Shown in pieces: positions 34,773-44,052 of a DNA stretch of 48,461 nucleotides; position 1 is the first letter of the stretch, and each line of letters starts with the position of its first letter. This DNA is from Lutibacter sp. (GTDB taxonomy: Bacteria; Bacteroidota; Bacteroidia; Flavobacteriales; Flavobacteriaceae). The notes beneath the pieces were generated by a model. It was not told the DNA's origin, ran no database searches, and saw only the letters and a list, made by a program, of their open reading frames with translations. The position numbers and the translations under genes are program-made. The stretch spans positions 1-48,461 of the forward strand of contig NVWM01000012.1 of the NCBI GenBank assembly GCA_002733665.1, in the 5' to 3' direction.

Positions 34773-34934
34773 ATGACGATAAGCGAAACGTATAATATGG
34801 ACTGCATGAAGGGGTTGTTACAATATAAAGATAACCAATTCGATTATGCTCTGTTTGATCCTAATTGGGGGATAAAAGAAACGTCTATTAATCCTGAAAG
34901 TAGAAATTCTCCGATTATTCAATTAGTTCTTTAA
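34773..34934 (+). pseudogene. DNA methyltransferase, N-terminal fragment
   Basis: 53 residues remain of a gene that should encode several hundred. NMDCMKGLLQYKDNQFDYALFDPNWGI is the start of phage-type DNA adenine/cytosine-N4 methylases: the DxF-DxxxxDP(N/P)(W/Y)G motif IV is present (quoted portions are under family names D-C-M and DPNWG). After about 34914 the frame runs into the end of the minus-strand recombinase fragment and stops. The rest of the enzyme is missing, consistent with a deletion joining two genes. Confidence 0.65.
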
Positions 34935-35286
34935 TTAAAAGGTCTGGTGTTAGTATTTTTTCTGAGAGTCGATAAACCGTTTTAATATTTGTGATTTTAG
35001 AACGGTAATTATCAAGAATTAAGTTTAAATCTTCTTCTTCTTTGTTGGGTTTTAAAATGCATTGATTGGCACAATCCCATTTCTTTGTGTCAATCCATAC
35101 ATCAGTGTGGACTCTTTTTCTTTCCCCTCTACCTGTAACGTGTAAGTAAATTGGACTCTTCTTTTGGGTGTTTTGATATTTTCGTGGTATAAATTTTGTT
35201 CTCATTGACACAAATATTTTTTGTGTGTCAACCAGTGTGTCAAAAATACGTTCTGCTGAGTGTTTTCCTAATAGTTTAATAATCAT
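34915..35286 (-). pseudogene. Tyrosine recombinase (integrase), N-terminal fragment
   Basis: 123 residues. MRTKFIPRKYQNT...SPIYLHVTG and RKRVHTDVWIDTKKWD match the arm-type DNA-binding domain of Bacteroidota phage/ICE integrases; the start of the SAM-like domain (LNLILDNYRSKITNI) follows. The catalytic domain (R...HxxR...Y) is absent because the frame ends at about 34915 against the methyltransferase fragment. It is transcribed away from tRNA-Arg, directly beside it, as expected for an integrase of an element in that tRNA. Confidence 0.78.
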
Positions 35287-35292
35287 AAATAA

Positions 35293-35347
35293 AAAAATAA
35301 AGCGCTATAACACAAGTCTTTAGACTCAGGTTAGCACTTTATTTTTT
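35293..35347. terminator. Hairpin between tRNA-Arg and the integrase fragment
   Basis: AAAAAAATAAAG-GCT pairs with AGC-CTTTATTTTTTT around an inner AGTCT/AGACT hairpin, with T-runs on both strands. It would end transcripts of the tRNA cluster before the island. Confidence 0.65.
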
Positions 35348-35365
35348 TATCAATTTAACTAAAAA

Positions 35366-35382
35366 GTGATCGCGACAGGATT
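35366..35382. repeat. Right attachment repeat (attR-like) inside tRNA-Arg
   Basis: GTGATCGCGACAGGATT, the last bases of tRNA-Arg plus one or two flanking bases; identical to 31752-31768. Confidence 0.85.
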
Positions 35383-35440
35383 CGAACCTGTGACCGTCTG
35401 CTTAGAAGGCAGATGCTCTATCCAGCTGAGCTACGCGACC
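35367..35440 (-). tRNA. trnR: tRNA-Arg (TCT)
   Basis: Acceptor GGTCGCG/CGCGATC (one G-T pair), D-arm GCTCAGCTGGATAGAGC, anticodon loop CTTCTAA (TCT, reads AGA), T-arm GGTTCGAATCC. Its 3' end is the integration site of the 31752-35382 element and is intact. Confidence 0.96.
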
Positions 35441-35467
35441 GTTCATTTTATTACTAAAAATATTTTG

Positions 35468-35542
35468 TCGGGGTGGCAGGATTCGAACCTGCGACCTCCT
35501 CGTCCCAAACGAGGCGCGATGACCGGGCTACGCTACACCCCG
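35468..35542 (-). tRNA. trnP: tRNA-Pro (TGG)
   Basis: Acceptor CGGGGTG/CACCCCG, anticodon stem CCTCG/CGAGG with loop TTTGGGA (anticodon TGG), T-arm GGTTCGAATCC. 27 bases from tRNA-Arg. Confidence 0.96.
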
Positions 35543-35559
35543 AAAATATTTTTTTTATG

Positions 35560-35646
35560 CGGAGAGGAAGGGATTCGAACCCCCGGTACCCGTAAAGGTA
35601 CAACTCCTTAGCAGGGAGCCCCGATCGACCACTCTGGCACCTCTCC
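35560..35646 (-). tRNA. trnS: tRNA-Ser (GCT)
   Basis: Class II tRNA of 87 bases: acceptor GGAGAGG/CCTCTCC, anticodon loop CTGCTAA (GCT, reads AGC/AGT), a long variable arm (TGTACCTTTACGGGTACC) and T-arm GGTTCGAATCC. First gene of the Ser-Pro-Arg cluster. Confidence 0.96.
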
Positions 35647-35745
35647 ATAAAATATGTAATGAACTTATTTTTGCGAGTGCAAATGTAGCATTCCATTTAC
35701 AATAACACAACAAAAAAACAAATAAATTTATAAATAAATATTCTT

Positions 35746-37797
35746 CTATTCTGGATACTCAATTCTAAGATGAAAAATATTTTTTAATTTCTTTTTTAAA
35801 ACTTTTTTTACAAGTTCTATATCCTTAAAAGTTATATCTGCATTCATAAATTGACCATCTTCCATTTGTTTTAAAATAATCTTATCAATGAGATTATCTA
35901 TAATTTGGGCTGTTGGTTCTTTGATACTTTTAGAAGCTGCTTCAGCAGCATCGCACATCATTAATATTGCTGTTTCTTTAGAGAAAGGGTTTGGCCCTGG
36001 ATATCTGAAGTTTTCAACGTCCACCACATCATTATTATTTTTTTCTTGCATATAAAAATAATAAACCAAACTTGTACCGTGATGGGTTCTTATAAAGTCA
36101 ATAACTCTATCTGGTAAACGATGTTTTTTTGCTAACTCAATTCCATGAATAACGTGATCTATAATGATTTTTGCACTATCAATATTAGATAGTTCATTAT
36201 GAGGGTTTACACTTGTAGATTGATTTTCAATAAAATACATTGGATTACTTAATTTTCCAATATCATGGTATAATGCCCCTGTTCGAACTAGCATAGCATT
36301 TGCTCCAATTTCATTAGCTGCAGCCTCGGCTAAATTAGCAACTTGCATTGAATGTTGAAAAGTTCCTGGTGCTTTCTCTGCTAACTCTCTTAATAGTGCT
36401 GAATTAGTATTTGACAATTCTAACAATGAAACATCTGAAACCAAACCAAATATTCGCTCATAAACAAAAATTAGAATTGTAGCTAAAAACGCTAGCATAC
36501 CATTAAAAGCAAATAATCCGAAGTAAAACCAATTTAAATTTTGTGCATTACCTTCATGAATAATCGTAAATGCTACATAAGTAATCATATAAATAAGCAC
36601 AATTTGTCCTATTGAAATAAAGAGATTTACTCTTTTATATAATTCTGAAACTGTAAGAATCGTTACAATTCCTGCAATTATCTGTAAGAAAATGAACTCA
36701 AAACTATTTGGCACAACAAATCCTAAAAGAAGTACTGTTAGCACATGTGTAAACAATCCTAATCGAGCATCAAAGAATGCTTTTAATATAATTGGCAAAA
36801 TACATAACGGAACCGCATAAACATATTTCGCATCATACTTTACAACAATACTCACTAAAAACACCATCAACAAAACATTTAAAAAAATGAGTGTTATTTT
36901 ATTATTATTATTATTATTGTAAATTTCATCACGGTATTTCCTTAAAAAAAGCAATAACATCAACAAGGCTAAAGCGACCAAGATTGAATATCCAAAAACA
37001 ATCCAATTATAATTGGATTTACTCCATACTTGTGATTCTAATTCACTTTTAATAGAATTAAGTGCTTCAAACATCCTCCCTTCAACAATATCACCTTTAG
37101 AAATAATTCTCTCATCTTTAGAAACAAAACCTTTTGTGTAAGATATATTACTAATAGACTTTTCTTTTACCTTTTGAGTAAATTCATCGTCATAAGTAAT
37201 ATTAGGCTTAATAACATTCGATAAAATATTCAATAGTACTGTTCGATTTTCAGGTGAAATTACGTTCACCAAACCATCGTTTATTAATCCTAGCAACTGA
37301 CTTGACCTAACTAAATTATCATGCTTTATATCATACGCTAAGATTTCTTTTCTTACTGTTATTTCATCAGTGCTGTTTTTTAACTTCTGCTCACTTTGAT
37401 TGTCAATAAACCCATATTTATAAACTTTGTCAATTATATCTTTTCCTGTTTCTCTAAGCGTACCTTCAATATTTTCTATGAATGGATTCCTATCAAATTC
37501 TTCATTAAATTTAGATTTTACATCTTCTATAACATCCGTTTTATAAACAAAATATAGTTTTGCTTTTTTTTCTATATTTGAAATCTCTGTATCGATTTCT
37601 TTTTGAGATTTTTGAATAGCAAAGTCAAAAGGAGCGATATAATTTTCATATTGCCATGGCTTTCCTTTAAAATAATCATATTTAAACTTCCCTCCCTTTG
37701 GAAGTAAAAAGACAATCAAAAAAATCGTTAATATATATAAGATAGTTTTATATATAAATGAATGATTATGCAACAACTGATTCAAAAGTTTCTTCAT
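35746..37797 (-). CDS. pgpH: 7TM-HD family cyclic-di-AMP phosphodiesterase (PgpH-like)
   Basis: 683 residues. One N-terminal membrane helix (about 16-33), an extracytoplasmic domain with the PFDFAIQKS and GFVSKDERIISKGDIV patterns, a seven-helix membrane block (about 265-450) and a cytosolic HD domain. The HD motif is ALYHDIGKL near residue 508, preceded by PGTFQHSMQVANLAE and followed by IRTHHGTSLVYYFY. PgpH hydrolyses c-di-AMP to pApA. It is divergent from the thiolase gene, with a 116-base spacer. Confidence 0.9.
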   Translation of the reverse strand: MKKLLNQLLHNHSFIYKTILYILTIFLIVFLLPKGGKFKYDYFKGKPWQYENYIAPFDFAIQKSQKEIDTEISNIEKKAKLYFVYKTDVIEDVKSKFNEEFDRNPFIENIEGTLRETGKDIIDKVYKYGFIDNQSEQKLKNSTDEITVRKEILAYDIKHDNLVRSSQLLGLINDGLVNVISPENRTVLLNILSNVIKPNITYDDEFTQKVKEKSISNISYTKGFVSKDERIISKGDIVEGRMFEALNSIKSELESQVWSKSNYNWIVFGYSILVALALLMLLLFLRKYRDEIYNNNNNNKITLIFLNVLLMVFLVSIVVKYDAKYVYAVPLCILPIILKAFFDARLGLFTHVLTVLLLGFVVPNSFEFIFLQIIAGIVTILTVSELYKRVNLFISIGQIVLIYMITYVAFTIIHEGNAQNLNWFYFGLFAFNGMLAFLATILIFVYERIFGLVSDVSLLELSNTNSALLRELAEKAPGTFQHSMQVANLAEAAANEIGANAMLVRTGALYHDIGKLSNPMYFIENQSTSVNPHNELSNIDSAKIIIDHVIHGIELAKKHRLPDRVIDFIRTHHGTSLVYYFYMQEKNNNDVVDVENFRYPGPNPFSKETAILMMCDAAEAASKSIKEPTAQIIDNLIDKIILKQMEDGQFMNADITFKDIELVKKVLKKKLKNIFHLRIEYPE

Positions 37798-37913
37798 ACA
37801 TCAAAAGTAAAAAATAAATAGTTATAATTTTAATTTAGTCTTATATCATTCAAAATAATGATAGTATAACTAAAATGATTAAATTTGTATCATAATTTTA
37901 ATAGGATATTTAG

Positions 37914-39092
37914 ATGAATAAAGATATTGTAATTGTATCAATGGCAAGAACAGCAATTGGAAGTTTTATGGGCAGCTTATCAACTGTTTCTGCAACAAAA
38001 TTAGGCTCAAGTGCTATAAAAGGTGCTTTAGAAAAAATTGATTTATCACCAAGTTTAGTTGATGAAGTCTTGATGGGAAATGTGATTTCTGCTGGTTTAG
38101 GGCAAGCACCTGCACGTCAAGCAGCAATTTTTGCTGGGATTCCAGATACAGTTCCTTGCACTACCATCAATAAAGTTTGCTCTTCTGGTATGAAAGCCGT
38201 TATGCAAGCAGCACAAGCGATACAATGTGGAGATGCAGAAATAGTAGTTGCAGGAGGAATGGAGAATATGAGTAGTATTCCTCATTATATGGACGGCAGA
38301 AAAGGAGTGAAATTAGGAACTATAAAAATGACAGATGGTCTTCTTTTAGATGGATTGACTGATGTTTACGAACAAAAACACATGGGAACTTGTGGAGATT
38401 TATGTGCTACTGAGTATAATTTTTCCCGTGAAGATCAAGATACGTTTGCTATTGAATCATACAATCGTTCTGCAAAAGCGTGGAGTGAGAATAGGTTTGC
38501 CAACGAAGTGATTCCCGTAGAAATTCCTCAAAGAAGAGGAGATGCCATTATTTTTAATGAAGATGAAGAGTACAAGAATGTGAAAATGGAAAAAATCCCA
38601 ACTTTACGTCCTGTTTTTTCTGCTGACGGAACTGTAACAGCCGCAAATGCATCTACGCTTAATGATGGAGCAGCAGCAATGGTTTTGATGAGTGCAGAAA
38701 AAGCAACAGAATTAAATTTAAAACCAATTGCTAGAATACTATCTTATGCAGATGCTGCTCAAGAACCAAAATGGTTTACTACCGCTCCTGCAAAAGCACT
38801 TCCAAAGGCATTAAGTAAAGCAAATATTTCAATTGACAATGTAGATTACTTTGAATTCAATGAAGCATTTAGTGTTGTTGGATTGGCTAACATCAAAATA
38901 TTAGGATTGAACGCTGATAAAGTTAATGTAAATGGTGGAGCCGTTTCGCTTGGTCATCCTCTTGGAATGTCTGGAGCAAGAATTATTATGTCTCTTATTT
39001 CTGTTTTAGAACAGAATAATGGGAAAGTTGGTGCTGCAGCAATATGCAATGGAGGTGGTGGTGCAAGTGCTATTGTGATTGAAAAAATTTAA
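37914..39092 (+). CDS. Acetyl-CoA C-acetyltransferase (thiolase)
   Basis: 392 residues. Catalytic Cys89 in INKVCSSGMKAV, His348 in GGAVSLGHPLG and Cys378 in CNGGGGAS, with the NEAFSVV loop. The length and the PHYMDGRKGVKLG region fit biosynthetic or degradative acetoacetyl-CoA thiolases (AtoB/PhaA type). No neighbouring beta-oxidation genes, so its pathway is open. A TAAATTTG box (37880-37887) lies 27 bases before the ATG and may be the -7 element. Confidence 0.93.
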   Translation: MNKDIVIVSMARTAIGSFMGSLSTVSATKLGSSAIKGALEKIDLSPSLVDEVLMGNVISAGLGQAPARQAAIFAGIPDTVPCTTINKVCSSGMKAVMQAAQAIQCGDAEIVVAGGMENMSSIPHYMDGRKGVKLGTIKMTDGLLLDGLTDVYEQKHMGTCGDLCATEYNFSREDQDTFAIESYNRSAKAWSENRFANEVIPVEIPQRRGDAIIFNEDEEYKNVKMEKIPTLRPVFSADGTVTAANASTLNDGAAAMVLMSAEKATELNLKPIARILSYADAAQEPKWFTTAPAKALPKALSKANISIDNVDYFEFNEAFSVVGLANIKILGLNADKVNVNGGAVSLGHPLGMSGARIIMSLISVLEQNNGKVGAAAICNGGGGASAIVIEKI

Positions 39093-39108
39093 TTAACTAT
39101 TCCTTCAA

Positions 39109-39879
39109 ATGCTCTACGGAATTTGTAATTTAAGTATTATCCCTGTTCGTTTAGAACCAAGTGATAAAGTTGAAATGACTTCTCAAATATTATTTGGAGA
39201 GCATTTTAAAGTACTTGAAAAACAAAAAAAATGGAGCAAAATTAGGCTAGCATTTGACGATTATGAAGGTTGGATTGACAACAACCAATACCTAGAAGTA
39301 ACAGAAGAAACCTATCAAAATATAGACACTTCTCAAATTCATTTAGCTGGAGAATTAATTGATTTTATCACTGATGAAAATCAATATTTGATTCCAATTT
39401 CTTTAGGAACTACACTTCCATTTTATAAAAACAATGAGCTAAGGATTAATACAGCTATTTTAAAATATGATGGAACTATTTTTTTTGGGGTTCTTGACAA
39501 AGAATTAATTATTAAAACTGCTTTTATGTACTTAAACACTCCCTATCTTTGGGGAGGAAAAACTCCTTTTGGTATAGATTGTTCTGGCTTCACACAAATG
39601 GTTTACAAGCTTTGCGGCTATAATTTATTTAGAGATGCTTCTCAACAAGCAACTCAAGGAGAAGTTCTAAGTTTTATTGAAGAGAGTGAACCTGGAGATT
39701 TAGCTTTTTTTGATGATAGTGAAGGTAATATTGTTCATGTTGGTATCATTATGAAAGATAACTATATCATACACGCTCACGGAAAAGTGCGTATTGACAG
39801 GTTAGATCATAGCGGAATCTATAATGTTGATTCTCATAAACACACTCATAAATTGCGCGTTATAAAAAAGATTATATAA
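39109..39879 (+). CDS. NlpC/P60 (C40) peptidoglycan hydrolase with SH3-like domain
   Basis: 256 residues. An N-terminal SH3-like domain (about 1-65, SIIPVRLEPSDKVEMTSQILFGE and GWIDNNQY) precedes the C40 domain: TPYLWGGKTPFGIDCSGF with catalytic Cys158, then HVGIIMKDNYIIHAHGKVRID with the His pair. It would cut D-Glu-diamino acid bonds in cell-wall peptides. No signal peptide is visible, as in several Bacteroidota homologues that act on recycled muropeptides. It starts 16 bases after the thiolase gene and ends at a strong terminator. Confidence 0.9.
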   Translation: MLYGICNLSIIPVRLEPSDKVEMTSQILFGEHFKVLEKQKKWSKIRLAFDDYEGWIDNNQYLEVTEETYQNIDTSQIHLAGELIDFITDENQYLIPISLGTTLPFYKNNELRINTAILKYDGTIFFGVLDKELIIKTAFMYLNTPYLWGGKTPFGIDCSGFTQMVYKLCGYNLFRDASQQATQGEVLSFIEESEPGDLAFFDDSEGNIVHVGIIMKDNYIIHAHGKVRIDRLDHSGIYNVDSHKHTHKLRVIKKII

Positions 39880-39913
39880 AAAAATCCCGAAATTAACTTT
39901 CGGGATTTTTTTT
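39878..39913. terminator. Bidirectional terminator
   Basis: AAAAAATCCCGAAA / TTTCGGGATTTTTTTT with a 5-nt loop, between convergent genes (C40 peptidase and the TPR protein). Confidence 0.93.
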
Positions 39914-39929
39914 ATATAAGAATAACAAT

Positions 39930-41174
39930 TTATTCAACTGTTTTTTCCATACCTAAGTTTTCATATAAACTATTTAATTGCGTTTTAGCAAAATCTGTTG
40001 GTTTCAACTCATACGATTTTTCTAAGTATGGCAAACTCTCTTTAAGTATTGGCACCATTTTTTCGGCTTTAATTTGATCATACTTAGCAAAGTTCATTGC
40101 GTTAGCATCCATTTCTTCCTGTACTGCATCAATTTTTTTCAAAATTAAATTACCCATATTACCATAGGCTTCTGCATAATCAGGCTTTAATTCAATTGCT
40201 TTTAAAAGGTGTTTTTCAGCTTTATCTACATCTATATCCATACTTAGCGTCCCTACATTGTAGTGTAACTCAGCATTATTAGGCTCAATTGCTAATGCCT
40301 CTTCTACCCTTTCAGTATATTTAGCATTATTACCCATTTCATAATAAACGTTGGCTTCATTAATTATCAAATTAAAATCGTCTGGTGCAATCTCTCTTGC
40401 TTTTGCAATCGCAGTTAACGCTTTTTCATTTTGTCCGAGACCAACATAATTAAGTGCCATGTATTTAATAATATCATTTACTTTAGATGGCGTATTTTCT
40501 ACTGAAGCATTTTCAACAAACTTTAAACGAACTTGATTATCCATTTCTTTTTTTGAATTATATACTACTTCTTCACCATTTACAATACTTGTAGCTTTAT
40601 AAATTGTTGTGCTACCATTAAAATTCATATCCAATAATTGTTGAAAATGATCTATCGATTTTTGATAATTTTTACTAAAATAATTTAAATATGCAGAAGA
40701 ATATAATGAAACAGTGTCTGTAGCCATTAACTTATAAACATCATAATATCCATTAGCTGCTTTTTTATAATCATCAGCATTTAAACTAGCATTTGCTAAT
40801 TTAAAATTTTTATAAGCTTCATCTTTCAGTTTAACAGCCATATTATTTAATGTTTGGCTTGCTTTAGCGGAATAACTTGTTGCCTTACCTTTCTCAATAT
40901 TCATAACTTCGTTCAAGGCTTCTGCTATAGCATCAACATCATAACTACTACCATTACCATACAACGCCATTCCTTTGATAAAATAGAATTTCGCTTTATT
41001 TTTGGCATCAGCATTAGCAATTAAACTTTCAGCTTGAGAGATTGCAGACAATGCCCCTGAATAATCTTTCTTTTTTAATGCTTTATCAGCTGCTTTTAAT
41101 TCACTTTTTTGTGCAAATGTTGACATACCTATAAAAAGAGATAATGACAGCATAATTAGTTGTTTTTTAAACAT
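39930..41174 (-). CDS. Exported tetratricopeptide repeat protein
   Basis: 414 residues with a signal peptide (LIMLSLSLFIGMSTFAQ, cut after about 21). TPR-type helices run throughout; the clearest are near 233-345 (NYVGLGQNEKALTAIAKAREIAP, VYYEMGNNAKYTERVEEALAIEP, AELHYNVGTLSMDIDVDKAE, AEAYGNMGNLI). It is likely a periplasmic scaffold; no enzyme domain is seen. Downstream of gyrA on the same strand with a 26-base gap, so probably co-transcribed with it. Confidence 0.82.
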   Translation of the reverse strand: MFKKQLIMLSLSLFIGMSTFAQKSELKAADKALKKKDYSGALSAISQAESLIANADAKNKAKFYFIKGMALYGNGSSYDVDAIAEALNEVMNIEKGKATSYSAKASQTLNNMAVKLKDEAYKNFKLANASLNADDYKKAANGYYDVYKLMATDTVSLYSSAYLNYFSKNYQKSIDHFQQLLDMNFNGSTTIYKATSIVNGEEVVYNSKKEMDNQVRLKFVENASVENTPSKVNDIIKYMALNYVGLGQNEKALTAIAKAREIAPDDFNLIINEANVYYEMGNNAKYTERVEEALAIEPNNAELHYNVGTLSMDIDVDKAEKHLLKAIELKPDYAEAYGNMGNLILKKIDAVQEEMDANAMNFAKYDQIKAEKMVPILKESLPYLEKSYELKPTDFAKTQLNSLYENLGMEKTVE

Positions 41175-41200
41175 GACTTTTTGTTTTAGTTTTTAATTTT

Positions 41201-43735
41201 TTATTCTTGACTATTGTTTTCATTCGAATCATCATTTTCAATTTCCGTGCCATTCTCTGTTTGACCTTCAATATCTTCTTGTGATTCCTCTGATTCTTCT
41301 TCATGCATCACTTTAGCGACAGCAGCAATAGAGTCATTCCCTTTAATGTTAATCAATTTTACACCTTGTGTTGCTCGTCCCATAACTCGTAAATCAGAAA
41401 TTGCCATACGAATTGTAATCCCAGATCTATTGATTATCATTAAATCGTCATCATCTGTTACACTTTTTAAAGCTACTAATTTACCCGTTTTTTCTGTAAT
41501 ATTCAAAGTCTTAACACCTTTTCCTCCACGATTGGTAATACGGTAATCATCAATAGATGAACGCTTACCATAACCGTTCTCTGAAACAACCAATACTGTT
41601 GACTCTTCATCATTTATGGCAATCATTCCTATAACTTCGTCTTTATCATGTTGCAATCTAATTCCTCTAACTCCTGAAGCTCCTCTACCCATTGGTCGAG
41701 TTTTACTTTCTTCAAATCGAATTGATTTTCCAGATTTCAATGCCAACATTACTTGACTATCTCCTGTTGTAAGTTTTGCCTCAAGTAATTCATCACCTTC
41801 TTTAATAGTTATTGCATTAATACCATTTGTTCGAGGCCTTGAATATTGCTCTAAAGATGTTTTCTTAACCTGACCATTTTTAGTCGCCATAATTACATAG
41901 TGACTATTGATATAATCTTCGTCTTTTAAATCTTGAGTTACCAAGAATGCTTTCACTTTATCGTCTGGTTCAATATTTACAAGGTTTTGGATTGCTCTTC
42001 CTTTAGAAGTTTTACTTCCTTCAGGAATTTCAAACACACGCATCCAAAATACTTTTCCTTTTTGAGTAAAGAACAACATATATTGATGATTAGTCCCAAC
42101 AAATAAGTGCTCTAAGAAATCTTCACTTCTTGTCGCAACACCTTTTTGTCCACGACCTCCTCTATTTTGAACTTTATACTCGTCAAGATTTGTACGTTTT
42201 ACATATCCTGCATGAGAAATAGTAACAACTACTTTAGTATCTGGAATCATATCTTCAATACTCATGTCGCCTCCAGCATATTCAATTACAGAACGACGCT
42301 CATCACCATATTTTTCTCCAACAACAATTAACTCATCTTTAATAATTTGATAACGCCTTGGCTCATTTGACAAAATATCTTTCAAATCAATGATCGTTTT
42401 CATTATCTCCTCATATTCAGCTCGCAATTTACCCTGTTCAAGACCTGTCAACTGACGTAAACGCATCTCAACAATAGCTTTCGCTTGAATTTCTGTCAAG
42501 TCAAATCGCTTTATCAAATTTTCTTTAGCTTCATCTGCATTGTTAGAAGCTCTAATTATTTTTATTACTTCGTCAATATTATCTGAAGCAATAATCAATC
42601 CTTCTAAAATATGTGCTCTTGCTTCCGCTTTCTTTAAATCATATTTGGTTCTTCTCTCAATTACATCATGTCTATGCTCAACAAAGTAATGGATTAATTG
42701 CTTTAAGTTTAATTGCTCTGGACGACCTTTAACAAGTGCTATATTATTTACACTAAATGATGTTTGAAGAGCTGTATATTTAAATAGTTTATTTAAAACT
42801 ACATTCGGAATCGCATCACGTTTTAAGATATATACGATACGCATTCCATTTCTATCAGACTCATCACGAATATTCGCAATTCCATCTAATTTCTTTTCAT
42901 TTACCAAATCAGCAGTTTTCTTAATCATATCTGCTTTATTGACTTGGTAAGGAATTTCATTTACAATGATACACTCTCTACCTTTTACTTCTTCAAAAGA
43001 TGTTTTTGCACGCATTACAATACGTCCACGACCTGTATGAAAAGCACTTTTCACACCATCATATCCATAGATTGTTCCTCCTGTAGGGAAATCTGGCGCT
43101 TTAATATGCTGCATTAACTCATCAATCTCAATATCATTATTCTCAATATAAGCAATCGTTCCACTAATAACTTCTGTCAAATTATGCGGTGCCATATTTG
43201 TTGCCATTCCTACAGCAATACCAGAACCTCCATTAACAAGTAAATTAGGTATTCGTGTTGGTAATACAGTTGGCTCATATAATGTATCATCAAAGTTTAA
43301 ACGTTGATCTACGGTTTCTTTTTCAATATCAGACAACATATCCTCTGATATTTTTTGCATTCTCACCTCAGTATAACGCATCGCTGCTGGACTATCTCCA
43401 TCTACCGACCCAAAGTTACCTTGACCATCAACCATCATATAACGTTGGCTCCAATGCTGCGCCATACGCACCATAGAGTCATATACTGATGTATCTCCGT
43501 GAGGGTGATACTTTCCTAAAACTTCTCCAACAATTCTTGCTGATTTTTTATATGATCCTGTAGCTTTAATACCAAGTTCATGCATACCAAAAAGCACTCT
43601 TCTATGTACTGGTTTTAAACCATCTCGCACATCTGGAAGTGCTCTTGAAACAATAACAGACATCGAGTAATCGATGTATGCTGACTTCATTTCATCTTCA
43701 ATATTTATTGGTATCAGTTTTTCTCCGTCTGCCAT
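41201..43735 (-). CDS. gyrA: DNA gyrase subunit A
   Basis: 844 residues. The breakage-reunion domain has catalytic Tyr121 in AAMRYTE, and the quinolone region [14 protein letters not shown] carries Thr82 and Asp86 at the usual resistance sites, both normal residues for the family. The C-terminal beta-pinwheel (about 500-805) contains the repeated blades with GRGGKGV-type turns ([11 protein letters not shown] is the GyrA box). The last ~35 residues form an acidic Glu/Asn-rich tail. Gyrase adds negative supercoils with GyrB. It is divergent from clpC. Confidence 0.97.
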   Translation of the reverse strand: MADGEKLIPINIEDEMKSAYIDYSMSVIVSRALPDVRDGLKPVHRRVLFGMHELGIKATGSYKKSARIVGEVLGKYHPHGDTSVYDSMVRMAQHWSQRYMMVDGQGNFGSVDGDSPAAMRYTEVRMQKISEDMLSDIEKETVDQRLNFDDTLYEPTVLPTRIPNLLVNGGSGIAVGMATNMAPHNLTEVISGTIAYIENNDIEIDELMQHIKAPDFPTGGTIYGYDGVKSAFHTGRGRIVMRAKTSFEEVKGRECIIVNEIPYQVNKADMIKKTADLVNEKKLDGIANIRDESDRNGMRIVYILKRDAIPNVVLNKLFKYTALQTSFSVNNIALVKGRPEQLNLKQLIHYFVEHRHDVIERRTKYDLKKAEARAHILEGLIIASDNIDEVIKIIRASNNADEAKENLIKRFDLTEIQAKAIVEMRLRQLTGLEQGKLRAEYEEIMKTIIDLKDILSNEPRRYQIIKDELIVVGEKYGDERRSVIEYAGGDMSIEDMIPDTKVVVTISHAGYVKRTNLDEYKVQNRGGRGQKGVATRSEDFLEHLFVGTNHQYMLFFTQKGKVFWMRVFEIPEGSKTSKGRAIQNLVNIEPDDKVKAFLVTQDLKDEDYINSHYVIMATKNGQVKKTSLEQYSRPRTNGINAITIKEGDELLEAKLTTGDSQVMLALKSGKSIRFEESKTRPMGRGASGVRGIRLQHDKDEVIGMIAINDEESTVLVVSENGYGKRSSIDDYRITNRGGKGVKTLNITEKTGKLVALKSVTDDDDLMIINRSGITIRMAISDLRVMGRATQGVKLINIKGNDSIAAVAKVMHEEESEESQEDIEGQTENGTEIENDDSNENNSQE

Positions 43736-44052
43736 ATATAAATTGTTTAATTTTTTTAGTTAAAATAATTAGAACAGCAAGGTACAATTTTGCCCCTTTT
43801 TATGAGAAAAATACATTTCCTTTTTCGGAATAGTTATTAACAATTTGTTGTTGAGAAATCAACATCAAAAACACTTGAAAATCAATATTTTAAAGCACCT
43901 TTTAAAATGTTTTTTTACCATTCTATAAAAAGAGGTATTACTTTTTTAGTACATTACCAAAAAAATCTATTAATTTTACAGAATACAAGATTAATGAGTA
44001 TAAAGTAATCATTAGTTTTTCACAACAACAAACCCTAATATTAGTTTACTAT
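43736..44052. promoter_or_regulatory. Divergent gyrA-clpC intergenic region
   Basis: 317 AT-rich bases with no gene. Promoters for both genes must lie here, but I found no full TTTG-N19-TAnnTTTG on either strand. T- and A-runs around 43920-43975 are the only striking feature; no clear CIRCE-like or other heat-shock operator was seen. Confidence 0.5.

Larger units (their letters stand above)
31752..35382. mobile_element. Decayed integrative element in tRNA-Arg
   Basis: 3.6 kb bounded by the 17-bp repeat at 31752 and the 3' end of tRNA-Arg at 35366. Contents: phage-type repressor (minus), an opposed run of small phage-like genes, several unknown small proteins, an N-terminal fragment of a DNA methyltransferase, and an N-terminal fragment of a tyrosine recombinase next to the tRNA. 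The methyltransferase and recombinase fragments abut at about 34915, so an internal deletion removed the active parts of both. It can probably no longer move by itself. Confidence 0.8.

Noticed and set aside
35366..35696. Frames on both strands over the tRNA cluster
   Set aside because: These translate the tRNA genes themselves (for example the tRNA-derived SCQSGRSG and GYRGFESLP patterns), a common false prediction.
36899..36918. ATT/TTATTATT triplet repeat run
   Set aside because: Encodes a short Asn run within the PgpH membrane domain loop; ordinary low-complexity coding sequence.
43736..44052. Replication origin near gyrA
   Set aside because: No DnaA-box cluster, dnaA, dnaN or gyrB in the region; the spacer is simply a divergent promoter region.
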